DNA of 64,000 bases, from positions 4,491,180-4,555,179 of the forward strand of contig JAJHZJ010000121.1 of the NCBI GenBank assembly GCA_023548195.1, written 5' to 3'. Both the position numbers and the translations under genes were made by a program. The stretch's first letter is position 1, and each line of letters begins with the position of its first letter. This document shows, piece after piece, positions 41,632 through 51,842 of this stretch. Source of the stretch: Bettongia penicillata ogilbyi (Eukaryota; Chordata; Mammalia; Diprotodontia; Potoroidae). The notes under the pieces were generated by a model that did not search any database, was not told where the DNA came from, and worked only from the letters and a program-made list of their open reading frames with translations.

Positions 41632-41712
41632 TCTGGACAAAACACCAGAAAATATTGTTGAGGTCTTTCTGCTAATATGGTAATAGTATTACTAATGTAA
41701 TGCTAATATAGT
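41632..41712. repeat. Inverted repeat arm D (81 bp)
   Basis: Partner of arm C (40798-40878), 96% identical in reverse orientation and 753 bases away. It lies inside the antisense L1 region. Confidence 0.9.
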
Positions 41713-42589
41713 TGCATTCATTAATGACTTCTGGTCTATATTCTTCTTTTTTTGGTTTATCTTTCTCTGGTTTGGGTATCAGGACTATATTTGTCTCATA
41801 GAAGTAAATTAGTAAGGTGCTTTCAATTCTATCTTTGCAAACAATTTATACAATATAGGGGTTCATTCTTCTTTGAATCTTTGTTTTCTTATGAATCCTT
41901 TTGGACTCTTCTCCCTTCACTTCTGGTAGTTCATTATAGTTTGTCCAATTTCTGTTTCTGAGTTTGCGTTGTTTAGGCTGTTTCTTTTTTGTCCTATATT
42001 TTTGTAAATATTTGTTCATTTCCTTTAAGTTTTCTGGTTTTGGGCAGATAATTGGATATAATTATTTCTGACAATTTCCTTGTTATTCTTCCCTTTGTCT
42101 CTGATTTTCATAATTTGGATTTCCTTACTTTATTTTAAAAATGAAATTAGGGAGTTATCTGTTGTATTGTTGTTTTTTTAAAAAAAATTTCACTGATTCA
42201 GTGTTGTAATTATTTTTATTCTTAACTATGATTTTCAGAATTTTTATTTCTATGTTTATTTAGGGTTATTTGTTCATCTAGTTTTTAAATTGAATGTACT
42301 ATTGATCTCATCTTTTTATCTTTCCTTAACATTAGTGAAAAATATGCAATTTCTTTTGATTTGACTGCATTCCAAAAGTTTTTGGTATATTGCTTGATTG
42401 CTGTTTTCTTTGATTTAATTCTTTATAATTTCTGTAACTCAAATTTCCATTTTAATTACGTTTTCAATTGTGTTATGTTCTATAAAGTATGTGTGTCCTT
42501 GTTTCTGATTTCTCTATTTGAGTTTTTTTTGTAACCTAGCACATGAACAGTTTTTGTTTTAGTGCTACATGAAGTTGAAATATACACAC

Positions 42590-42690
42590 ACATATATACT
42601 CTACCTACGTATCTATGTATGTATGTATGTATGCATGCATGTATGTATGTATCTATGTGTGTACACTCACGCACACACACACATAGAGAT
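42590..42690. repeat. TATG/CA microsatellite
   Basis: Repeated TATG units (TATGTATGTATGTATGCATG) flanked by ACACACAC runs. Open frames here on both strands are low-complexity. Confidence 0.92.
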
Positions 42691-42694
42691 ACAC

Positions 42695-43185
42695 AAGCCT
42701 TTTCCAAGGCTGCTTTCCATCTTTGGTGTCCACCTGCTTCCCTCAATTCTCACCTGTGGCTCCAAGTGGCTGCACCCTGGTAAATAATCCAGGCAGACAG
42801 GTTAACCCAAGTTGAGGATAACTGACAGGCTTCAAACCTGTTGGTGAGTTAAGGGGATGTCTACCTCAAGCATGTAAAGACTTTCCCTGGTAGAATGATG
42901 GATGAGAACTATTTCTTCCAATGACCAGGAAGGCAGCTGAAACAATCATTGTTGAGTACTTAGAACTTGGTTAGGCATTGAAGACACTAAAGTCATCCAC
43001 TGTATCCTGGACCATTGCCAGTCATCTTGACTTTTGTCCTGTCTCTGGACTTTGATGGTGCAGTAAAATAGAATGAGGTTTATGACTTAGTGCAACCCTC
43101 CTTCACGCAAATCTAATTCACACACAGTCAAGATATCACCCATGATGCTATCAGTCTTCTTCAAAAACAAAGGACAAACAGCTAT
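42695..43185 (+). mobile_element. Nonautonomous element with LINE-type tail
   Basis: GGCTGCTTTCCATCTTTGGTGTCCACC, CTGTGGCTCCAAGTGGCTGCACCC, CCAGGCAGACAGGTTAACCCAAGTTGAGG, CCATTGCCAGTCATCTTGAC and a terminal CTTCTTCAAAAACAAAGGACAAACA are words I associate with one dispersed marsupial family. The tail resembles the 3' end of the LINE at 58.66-59.63 kb. It interrupts the antisense L1. Confidence 0.6.
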
Positions 43186-44189
43186 ATATAAGTATACTAT
43201 ACTTTGTATATTCATATATATAGCATGTATACACGCACATATTATACATTCTTACAATTCCCATTTTGTTATCAGATCTACTTTCTCCTCATGTTTTATT
43301 CAAATTCTTAACTTCTTTTTCATTTTTCTTCTATTAGATTTGTTTAGTTCTGAAAGAGTCATATGAAAATCCTGAACAATTATTATTTTTCTGCAGAGTC
43401 TTTCCTAAAGTTTTCTTGGCTTTTCCTTTGTGCAATTAAATGATGTATCATTTCATGCATATATATTTAAGATACTATTTCATCATGACAATTTAAAATA
43501 TAGTTTCCTGCTTATTTCTTGTCTATTTTAACTTTTGCTTTAGTTATAATTGCTCTCTTCCCCTACTTTGTAAAATTTGACTGAGGCATATTAAATCCTA
43601 TTCCATTAACTTGGTATACCCTTTAGTATTTTAGGTACATTTCTTATAGCCAGCAATTGTATCTCTTCTCCTTTTTGTGGGTGAGTTCATTATATTCACA
43701 TTTATAATTACAATGGTTAGTTTCCTCCCACCATATAATCTGTTACAATGAAAAAAAAGAGTACATTCATTATTAGTTATCTATATGGAATAGTCTGATC
43801 TAATCCTCTCCCTTCCATTTCTTCTCTGGTTTTCTGGAACTTACCCTTTTGTGCTTCCCTTTCCTTCTCAAATTAGTGCTCCAGAGTTGAAATTTGTTTT
43901 ACTCATGGCAAATCCTTCCTCAGCTCTACCCTTTTTGAAAACCTAAATCATTCCTCTTCCTGTTTTGGTCCAGATCTGTGTTCATTATATTTCTGTAATA
44001 TTCTCTCCCCACTCCCTACCCTTAAACTTTTCTTCCTTGGCTCAGATAAGAATGAACTCATGAGATCCCCCAGTCCCCTAATTCTTTATGTTTGCATAAT
44101 CTTCATTTGTGGTAGTCCAATTACATAGAATAGTATCTCCCTCTTTTTTCTTATATGCCCCTAAGGTTTCTATTCTCACCCCCCCACTC

Positions 44190-44245
44190 CCCTCTCTCTC
44201 TGTCTCTCTCTCTCTGTCTGTCCATCTGTCTGTCTGTCTGTCTCT
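44190..44245. repeat. CT/(TCTG)n microsatellite
   Basis: CTCTCTCTGTCTCTC followed by CTGTCTGTCCATCTGTCTGTCTGTCTG inside the antisense L1. The open frames 44109-44523 span it and are not genes. Confidence 0.92.
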
Positions 44246-44584
44246 TGTTTTTAAACAACTCCTTCAATCTATCTTTCTTTGTTTTCTTCCCTCAAAGCTC
44301 TGAGGTTGATGGTCTTGTAGGAACAATGGGTGGTCTTTATTGTTTTGCCTTAGACATTTCCTCCCCATATATGTGGGAAAATTACCTTCCTGTAGATTCT
44401 TTTCTTTCATCTCCTTTCTTCAGGGATCTTTTGTTTAATTTGGTGAAGTTTCTTATTTTTCATGCAGTGATTTTTAAGTATGCTGGGTTTGACTGGGATG
44501 TCTTATGTTGCTTTATTTATTAGAAGTCTACTCTTTAATTTTCCAGAACACTTAATGAAATAAAAATAAAAGCTAACACTGATA

Positions 44585-44650
44585 CAGGATATCCTAAAAA
44601 TCTTAGTGCAGTTCATAACCTAAAAATGCACTATGACTTTTGGGAGAATC
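44585..44650. mobile_element. Mariner-type MITE, very short
   Basis: CAGGATATCCTAAAAATCTTAGTGCA at the left pairs with the right end, whose reverse complement is GATTCTCCCAAAAGTCATAGTGCA. TA lies on both sides. A 66-base near-palindrome with 'TAAAAGTCTTAGTGCA' ends is typical of mariner derivatives. Confidence 0.55.
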
Positions 44651-44689
44651 TATATAACACTTTAAGGCTTATGAAGCACTTTACATATT

Positions 44690-45460
44690 TATATGTGTGT
44701 TTTACATATGTAAATTTGCATATATCATTATAGTAACCATTTACAAGTAATGATGAGGCTTGTATACATTGCTATACAAAGAGGAACATATCTACCTCAG
44801 AAGCATTTGCAGATGAACTCAAGTAATAGATTTGAATAAGTGGATAATATTCTATTGTTAATGTACAATGAGACTATTGATGCAACCTGGTAAGTTTTAC
44901 CCCAGTCAATCAGTTCTCCTGCCTGATATTGATATAACCTATATGTTAATTAAAGGCTCAAGGACTAGATGCAGTCTTGGAGACTTAACTATCACACTGG
45001 TGCCCCCATTCAAGGCTTTATCCTGGGAGCACTAGAACTTGCCTAATGTCTAGGTCTCTTCTGAAAAGAAAAAGGCCATCAGCCCCCCATGCAAGCACTA
45101 GTGCTACCAAGACTTTGAATATAGTACCAATTTTAATTCAGTTAATGAAAATGGGAAGCATTCAAACCTGACCAATTAAAAGTCAAATCAACTTCCCTTT
45201 CTTCTCTGGACTTTTGTCTTTCCCAGGGACCAGTACAAGTATCCACACCTATAGTACTATCCTGGATGGGTCCTCTTGTGAAGAAAGAAATTCTGGCTTC
45301 TAAATGGACAAGCAGCCCCCCTTCTCTGGCAAGTTACAAATTCCTTTGGAATTTGCAACATGGACATGGTTCAGTGTTTCAGTCCTTGCTTTTTCTTTTT
45401 TCCCAAACATTTGAAGATAGATCTGGGTTGATCCTCTGTGTCCTGGTTATTACAGGAAAA
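44690..45460. other. Unannotated stretch
   Basis: No clear repeat apart from a MIR-like ACACTTTAAGGCTTATGAAGCACTTTACA just upstream of it. Some CAAGGACTAGATGCAG words repeat nothing else in the window. Confidence 0.3.
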
Positions 45461-45470
45461 GGTCTAGATC

Positions 45471-45630
45471 AGGGTGGGGAATCTTTGGCTTCAAAGCCAC
45501 ATGGAACCTTCTAGGTCCTTGGGTGTGGCCTTTTGACAGAGTCCAAGTTTTATAGAACAAATCCTTCTATTAAGAGAATTTGTTCTGTGAAGTTTGGATT
45601 CAGTCAAAGGGCTGCCTTTGACTGTTCTCC
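45471..45630. mobile_element. hAT-type MITE, half-truncated palindrome
   Basis: The left end CAGGGTGGGGAATCTTTGGC is a hAT-type terminus. TAGGTCCTTGGGTGTGGCC follows. The interior is an inverted repeat: TTTTGACAGAGTCCAAGTTTTATAGAACAAATCC pairs with the reverse complement of AATTTGTTCTGTGAAGTTTGGATTCAGTCAAAGG. The expected matching right terminus (ending CCCCACCCTG) is missing. Confidence 0.62.
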
Positions 45631-45779
45631 CTGGTTGTGGCTGTCTACTCTAACGATCCTTCTTCCCTTTTGCATCTCCTTCTGGTCTTTCATTCTGACT
45701 TTAGATTGATCTGCATTGATCTGTCTCCATATGCTGGTTCATTCACTCTTGAGAGTGGTATTGCAACAGGTGGTGACTG

Positions 45780-46200
45780 ATTCCCTAAAAAGAGGCTGGG
45801 GCAATAACAGATCTCCTTCATGGAACTGAGTAGCTGTATGTGCATAGCCACACAAAGACAAGACTAAGTCCAAGGTCACAGATTGGATGCATGAATTAGC
45901 CATAAACTTGAGTTAGTACCAAAACAGAAGCACAACGTAGAACTAAGGCAGAGATAATTCATACCTTATCAAAGAAACACTAGAAAGAGTTTACTTGCCT
46001 CCATTGGGCATACCTACTACCTAAATAAGTTCAAAATGTCCCCCGTTATGTAGAATGAGCCACCCTGGCTGGAAAAGAGAATTGACTTTTAAACATTTCA
46101 GCATTAGTGATCTATAGTTCAATAATGGTTGAAGGCATGGATTGTTTAGAATCTATAGGGTAAAATGTGCCTTATTTTCAAACAAAAAGAATACAGATAG
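45780..46200 (-). mobile_element. LTR-like repeat, antisense
   Basis: ATCTATAGTTCAATAATGGTTGAAGG and TAGGGTAAAATGTGCCTTATTTTC recur at 50.65-50.73 kb (CTATAGTTGAATAATGACTGAGC, TAGGGTAAAATGTGCCTTATTTGG). Orientation is inferred from that copy. Confidence 0.42.
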
Positions 46201-46224
46201 TGTGAAATAAGCCAGATAGTATAG

Positions 46225-46402
46225 AATAATTGGAAGAGCCCTTGATTTGAAGTTAGAAGACCTGACTTTGGATTCCAAATCTATATTTACTACCTGGGTG
46301 ACTTGGGTCTCAATTTTCTTATTATGATATGAGGGATTTACATTAGATAGCCTATAAGAATTTTTTTATCTGCAACTCTAGGATCCCATGATCTTATGAT
46401 CT
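46225..46402 (+). mobile_element. tRNA/CORE-SINE, diverged
   Basis: AGATAGTATAGAATAATTGGAAGAGCCC, GGTGACTTGGGTCTCAATTTTC and AGGGATTTACATTAGATAGCCTATAAG, then TAGGATCCCATGATC, follow the order of 23175-23345 and 30545-30706. Confidence 0.55.
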
Positions 46403-47100
46403 TATGGTTTCTTCCAGTTATTAATCCTATCCTCTATGAGCAATATTCAGAAGTTAGAGGGATCTAACATCTGGGATACCATTCTGATTTAGCACAGCAT
46501 CCCAGAGGGAGTAGACAGACAACTCCACAGACATGTGACAGATATGAGAAAGAGCATTGGTTTTAAGAGATGAAAGGAAGGTATGGCAAGATCATTTCTT
46601 CAACTCTCTTTCTACTCCTGACTTCTCTCCCCACCTCCATCCTCCTTAGCCCATCCTACAAACCCACTTTCCTTGCCAGGGCAATATGGGCAAGGTCATG
46701 CATGCCTAGTTTCTAGGGTTTACTTTATCTAACTCAGCTCATCCAAGTTCAGAATGAAATTGTTTTCTTTAGTAACAGGTTTTGATTTTCAGTTTGTGTA
46801 AATGTAATCACATTGGATGGCCTTTTGACTCAAGCCTTGCAACAGTTTTCTTATCTGCTTATAATATCTTGTCAGGGGTAAGATTCAATCTCTACCTGAA
46901 ATTCCATGGAAGAATTTCTGCTTTGCTGGGTTGAGAAGCAATTGTTTTCACACCCATTATTTCCAGCTTAATTTAAAATGTTTGTCATGGAAGGAAATGG
47001 CTTTTGCTTGTGCTGGGTAGAATTTTTCTTATCACGGTTTCAGAGAGGAAATATAAAGATCTGAGACTATTTCTTGAGAGTGAATATTCTGACAGGGATA
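46403..47100. other. Unannotated stretch
   Basis: Mixed unique-looking DNA without recognisable repeats or frames. Confidence 0.3.
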
Positions 47101-47222
47101 GACAGTGATGTCTCTCCAACCCCCATGCCGAAAACTAAATAGAAAATAAATTTTTGATTACTAATAGGAAACTGAACTGTCTTTAGAAAGCCATTTCAGC
47201 ATATGGATTTGTTTTCGTTTAC

Positions 47223-47355
47223 CTTCAACATAAAAGTCCTTCCTAATTCTCCCTTGGTTGTTTCCACAATTGCATGTCTGATCTTTTATGCACAAATCTT
47301 TCCCTGAAATACCCCTGCAATTTCGACACTCTCTGAAGCTGTTACTGTCCATATC
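47223..47355 (-). other. Candidate small Cys-rich exon (weak)
   Basis: On the minus strand an acceptor-like ...CCTTTGCATAG precedes a 133-base open block that ends at a donor-like GAAG/GTAAAC. Its frame includes FRECRNCRGISGKDLCIKD and QTCNCGNNQG, a C-x2-C ... C ... C-x-C spacing as in small extracellular repeats. The flanks are not repeats I recognise. I cannot name a protein. One in-frame stop lies immediately upstream if a nearby alternative acceptor is used. Chance is a serious alternative. Confidence 0.18.
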
Positions 47356-47359
47356 CTAT

Positions 47360-48030
47360 GCAAAGGTCTAATGGAGGAGAAGGAATAAATATTATTGCAA
47401 TCATTACAGAGACACTTTGATTTTAAGCGGTGTAATATAGGATTTCTATAGACACACAAGTGTATCAAACTGTATTTTTTATGGTTACATATAAACTGGG
47501 CTGTAATAGTATATCAATAAACTTCAATTACACTCAAGAAAATACTAAAAATGAAGCTCAAGTGACGCTCAATAAAGTCAGTGGGCACATTAGAGTTATA
47601 TGGAGCCATGACATCCATCTGGTATTTTTCTGTGACTTCTAGTCAATTACTACATTTCATCATGTGTAATCCTCTTTTATCTTCAGTTCCTGCTGGTACG
47701 GTAATTCTCACTCTGCTACATCTGTGGCTTTACTGTGAATTTTTATCACCTACGAGTAAGTGGATTTTTTTTTCTCCTTTTTGCTGTTGTTGAACTGTTA
47801 TCAGCTGAAAAAAAAGATTTAATTGCAAAGATACAAAACATGGATTCAAGGGCTATGTGGTCAACATGTAAAGTGCTGACTGCATATAAAAATAAAATAA
47901 TGGGTTTGAAAAGGGCTGTGTTTCTATCAAAATAGGAATCTGATAACTGTGTTGGCACTGGAATTTGCTATGATTTTAAAACAAAGCCACACTATGACTC
48001 CTGATCACTGGTGTCAACAATGACTTTTTA
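47360..48030. other. Unique-looking block, possible conserved noncoding DNA
   Basis: No interspersed repeat is recognised. Short open frames on both strands (47460-47958) lack motifs. Moderate complexity and scattered CpGs distinguish it from the neighbouring LINE-rich DNA. Confidence 0.3.
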
Positions 48031-48037
48031 GCGAGTG

Positions 48038-48057
48038 AATATATATATATATATATT
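48038..48057. repeat. (AT)n short tract
   Basis: About ten AT dinucleotides in a row. Confidence 0.9.
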
Positions 48058-48359
48058 CAAACAGAAATATTTTGGAAAATATAATATATTTTATTTATCA
48101 TGAATTTTAAATTCAAAGCATTTATAGGGTGCCTCTTTTTCTTAGAGAGACTTATTTTAAAGGAATAAAATATTAAGACAGGATTTTGAAGAACAAGTTC
48201 CAGGCAAAATTTTGAGGTAAATTAAATTTTTCTGCAGCTTTCTGAATTTGGTGCCATCCTTTCCTTCTTCATGCACTTAATACCCTCATGTTTCTCATCT
48301 TCTTCCCCAGCCCCTCCCCATTAAGAACCTTTCAAGTTCTGAATTATACTGAGGTCTGA

Positions 48360-48592
48360 ATAATAACAGCTAGCATTTATAGAGTGCTTTAAGGTTTCCA
48401 AATTGCTTTAAAAAATTTAACCCATTTTGCCCTCATAACAAAACTGAGAGGTAGGTGCTGTTACTTCTATTTTAAAGTTAAGGAAACTGAGGCAGATCCA
48501 GTCAAGTGACTTGCCCAAGGTCATACAGCTAGTTGGTGTCTGAGGCTGGATTTGAACTCAAATCTTGCTGGCTCCAGGCCATCAGAGATTAA
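48360..48592 (+). mobile_element. MIR/THER1-type CORE-SINE
   Basis: AACAGCTAGCATTTATAGAGTGCTTTAAGGTTTCC, CTCATAACAAAACTGAGAGGTAGG, AAGGAAACTGAGGCAG, GTGACTTGCCCAAGGTCATACAGC and TTTGAACTCAAATCTTGCTGGCTCC give a nearly complete copy. Confidence 0.88.
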
Positions 48593-48729
48593 AGTCTTAA
48601 ACTACAAAGATGAAAATCTGATGATAGATACCATAATCTACATTAGGGGATAATTTTCTTAGGAGGAGAATTAATTACCTTCCTAGTACCCTGGATTAAT
48701 GAGTAGCTGGAACTCAGGCTGGATAAGCT

Positions 48730-49130
48730 GTTAGTTTAGGTTTGGTTTTAGAACGAAATGAGACACTTATAGGGTCATTCAGCGGTTAATAAAAGGACAG
48801 TTACTTAGCTATTACATAGAAAGGATGTTTAACAAGAATGCTTTAGCACTTACCTTGGTTAGGCATGGTCCCCCTCTCTTCCACTTGGAAATGTTTCTTG
48901 TTAGCAAGTAAAGATATTGTTATCAGTCCAGTCTTGGGACATCTGCTAAGTCTAAAGGGTCATAACTTCACATGGGTGGGTAATTTTATTCCCTTAGGTG
49001 ACCAGGGGGCATAATCAATGTGGCTAGAGAGTTATCAGGAAGCTGCATCAAGGGAGGTGAAGTTTGAGCCTCAGCCCAATAGGCCAATCAATTCCTAGGG
49101 CAGTTTTGTCACTTTTCTGGTAAAAAACTA
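48730..49130 (-). mobile_element. LTR-like repeat, antisense
   Basis: TTAGTTTAGGTTTGGTTTTAGAACGAAATGAGACACTTATAGG, TTACTTAGCTATTACATAG, CACATGGGTGGGTAATTTTATTCCCTTAGGTGACC and TCAAGGGAGGTG parallel 38.84-39.11 kb. A longer middle is present here. Solo and decayed. Confidence 0.45.
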
Positions 49131-49146
49131 GCCAGACCCTGTGGCT

Positions 49147-49408
49147 GGGTTGGGCAGCTCAGTAGTGCAGTTGATAGAGCGCCATGTCTAAAGTCAGGAA
49201 GACTCATCTTCCTGAGTTCAAATATGACTTCAGACACGTACTAGCTGTGTGGCCCTGGGCAAGTCACTTAATCCTGTTTGTCTCAGTCTCCTCATCTATA
49301 AAATGGGCTAAAAAGGGAAATGGCAAAACACTCTAATATCTTTGCCACAAAAACTCTCAAAATGGATCATGAAGAGTTGGACATGACTGGAAATAAATGA
49401 ACAACAGC
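49147..49408 (+). mobile_element. Full-length tRNA/RTE SINE
   Basis: TTGGGCAGCTCAGTAGTGCAGTTGATAGAGC begins the head. TAGCTGTGTGGCCCTGGGCAAGTCACTTAATCC ends it. The tail has CACTCTAATATCTTTGCCAC, TCAAAATGGATCATGAAGAGTTGGACATGACTGG and AAATGAACAACAGC. Confidence 0.92.
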
Positions 49409-49409
49409 A

Positions 49410-50095
49410 CCATGGCTGGGAAAGAGGGAACCCTGGTAAACAGTGGTCCTATCACACCTGAGAATCCTACCACAAAAGTAGATGACTACTGTACCTAAAA
49501 ATAATGTTCATCTTACAGTATGGAATGCCCAAGGATCATGAGCACTATGTCTTATTTTATTTATTTATTACTAAGTTTATTACTAAGACATTTCCTGTAG
49601 CTGAGGCTAGTCTTGGATAGGGGAAATAAGTACAGAATTGCTGAAATATATATTCATTCATTGGAGTCCTCAGCTTCCAGGTGGAGGGGATAACACTGAT
49701 TGCATTCTTTGGAACTATAGGAAGTGTATATTGTGCTGACAGATCCTGATGTGTTTCTTTGAGCCTAGCACTATCTCAAGAAACCTTTCTGGGCCCAATC
49801 TGAGGGGAATCCTTAGAAGTGAGAGAATGTATTGGGGATCTCCTAGGACCTATAGCTTCTAGAGTAGCCTCCCTCATGATGTAACTTATGGTTAAAGGAC
49901 ATTATGGTTGTACATCTCACTGCACTGGTCTAGAGTTCAGATCTGGAGCCCAGACTCTCGTGATTGAAGAGAAGGAATTTCACTGACCATGCTGTCTAAG
50001 TATCCCTTCAGGGGTGGGTTCTTTTGGTATGTGGTAGATAGTATTCTGGCATTCATCAAACAATTCTGAACACTTATTTTGCAACACATTAAAGT
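49410..50095. other. Unannotated stretch
   Basis: No repeat or gene-like frame recognised. Confidence 0.3.
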
Positions 50096-50099
50096 CGCA

Positions 50100-50262
50100 T
50101 GATTTCATTAGTCATATCATACAACAGAGATTTAAGCTGAAAAGATACTCAGAGATCATCTAGCTCTTCATTTTACACTTCAGGGGAACTGAGGTCCATA
50201 GAGGATAAATGACTTGCCGGGCATTGCAAAAGGAAGTAAGCATCACAATCCAGATATGAACT
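50100..50262 (+). mobile_element. CR1/L3- or MIR-like fragment
   Basis: AAGCTGAAAAGATACTCAGAGATCATCTAGCTC, TTTTACACTTCAGGGGAACTGAGGTCC and AATGACTTGCCGGGCATTGC keep the order of the old motif. Confidence 0.5.
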
Positions 50263-50454
50263 TTGTGAATATTACCTCTATTCACATAGATAGCTTCTTT
50301 ATAACTTTTAGTAGATGGTCTTTAAGAGTTACTTTGGTGAAAAAATTAATTACCCTGTGACAACCTGGTAATAAATATCTTGGAATAATATACATTCAAA
50401 TCTATTACTGGTTCTGGTCTTGTAATCTTGTTGGGTTGGCAGTACCTGATAGAG

Positions 50455-50740
50455 CTTGAGTGCCATGTAATATTCAATACAGAGCCATAGCACAATAAGG
50501 ACCATTAACTTTATTCAAAAGAAGCAGAAAATGGAATGGAATATGGTAGGAAGAAGAAATGATAGGGAGGCAGAGGCCTATATTGTAGCTGTAGGCCACA
50601 GAATTACAAAAAAGCCTAGAGTTTCCTTTTAAGCACTTAAATTAGGCAATAGTTCTCTATAGTTGAATAATGACTGAGCACCTGAGTTGTGCAGAGACTA
50701 GGGTAAAATGTGCCTTATTTGGAACAAAAAAAATCACAAT
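50455..50740 (-). mobile_element. LTR-like repeat, antisense
   Basis: On the minus strand TTTTGAATAAAGTTAATGGTCC carries an AATAAA near the 3' side, and the block shares GTAAAATGTGCCTTATTT and CTATAGTTGAATAATG with 46.1 kb. The layout suggests an antisense LTR. Confidence 0.45.
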
Positions 50741-51024
50741 GTCCAATATGAGATCTAAGTTATATGGCTCCCATCTGCTTTAAGGGTTCCCAAGCTTAGA
50801 CTAGTCAGTCTGGATATTTCTTCTCCCAGCACCTATTATCAGTCCAGGCTGTCTCTAGCCATGCTGCACTTTACTCTTCTGACTTTTTGTCTCACTACTT
50901 ATCCTACCCTGACCTTTCCACCACTCCTACTCTGGAGCTATAATCAAGTAAATATTGTTATTATTATTGGAAGAAGTTCTATCAATCAAGTTCCTTATGA
51001 CTTCATTCACCATCTAATGATATT

Positions 51025-51125
51025 CCAAACAAAATCTGCCATTAGAATAAGATCCTTGAGGGCAGAGAATGTCTTCACCTTTATATTTGCATTCCCAGTT
51101 ATTAGTATAAGATTTGGCATGTAAT
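51025..51125 (+). mobile_element. L2 LINE 3' terminus
   Basis: AATAAGATCCTTGAGGGCAGAGAATGTCTTCACC, TTTGCATTCCCAGTTATTAG, ATTTGGCATGTAATAAG follow the L2 end. Confidence 0.55.
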
Positions 51126-51129
51126 AAGA

Positions 51130-51225
51130 CCTCTCTCCATCTCCCCTTTTGTCCTTCTCTTCCTCCCATCCTCCCTTCTCTTTCTTTCCTTCCTTCCTTC
51201 CTTGCTTGCTTCCTCGCTTCCTTTA
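51130..51225. repeat. CT-rich tract with (CCTT)n
   Basis: Pyrimidine-rich DNA with TTCCTTCCTTCCTTCC and CTTGCTTGCTTCC variants, just upstream of the HAL1 insertion. Confidence 0.85.
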
Positions 51226-51842
51226 GTACCTTTCTAAGAAATAAAGAGAAGGAGGGGGCAGAGGCAAGATGGTGGAGTAAAAGCAGGGACTTCCTTGAGC
51301 TCTCTCCAAAAGGCCTCCAAATATATGTAAAAAATGACTCTAAATAAATTTTAGAGGTATAGAATCCACAAAATGACAGAGTAAAACAAATCCCCAGCCC
51401 AAGACAACCTGGAGAGTCAACAGGAAGGGCTTTTCGCGCTGGACAAGGGGTGGAATTGAGTGCAGCTTGGGCTGCATCAGCACAGATAGGCAGAGCAGGC
51501 CTCGGGGGACTGAATAATTGGCAGCTGTAGTGGTTTCCAGACTTCTCAACCCACAAATAACAAAAAGGTCAGTAGGAAAACTGTGGAAGCTGGGTCAAAG
51601 ATGCGTCTGCCATCTAACCAGGTCTGGCCCCCATCCCAGGGCAATGGGGGTGGTGGTGGCTTGTGGTGGCAACAGCAGCAGCAGTAGCAGTGGTGACACA
51701 GACTCCTTCTGCAGCTCTTGGACCACAGAAGAATAAAGTGGCTGATATAAAATCCCTGAAGTCTGGGATAGTACATCCACCCCAACCCCCACTCCCCTGG
51801 AAGGAGAATCCTACCTTGACAAAGAGTTAGAAAGATAAGTGT

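Larger units (their letters stand above)
41105..44530 (-). mobile_element. L1 LINE (ORF2 and 3' UTR), antisense, decayed
   Basis: Left to right, this is a reversed L1. A 3' UTR part has TTGATGGGCAGCCACTTTTTT and AAGAACTGCTATCAATATTTTGG. Then come the T-rich antisense of ORF2 (CCTTTGTCTCTGATTTTCATAATTTGG, ATTCCAAAAGTTTTTGGTATATTGC), a section with GGTACATTTCTTATAGCCAGCAATTGTATCTC, and a distal part to about 44.52 kb. The order equals that of antisense L1 ORF2 in other mammals. It is split by a nonautonomous element at about 42.69-43.18 kb and by microsatellites. No ORF2 frame survives. Confidence 0.6.

Noticed and set aside
44109..44523. 64- and 122-codon plus-strand frames
   Set aside because: They span a CT/TCTG microsatellite inside an antisense L1.
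51014..51556. 180-codon minus-strand open frame, the longest in the window
   Set aside because: It lies antisense to the HAL1 5' region and across the CT-rich tract, giving low-complexity K/E/R runs. No start context, motif or splice signals support a gene.
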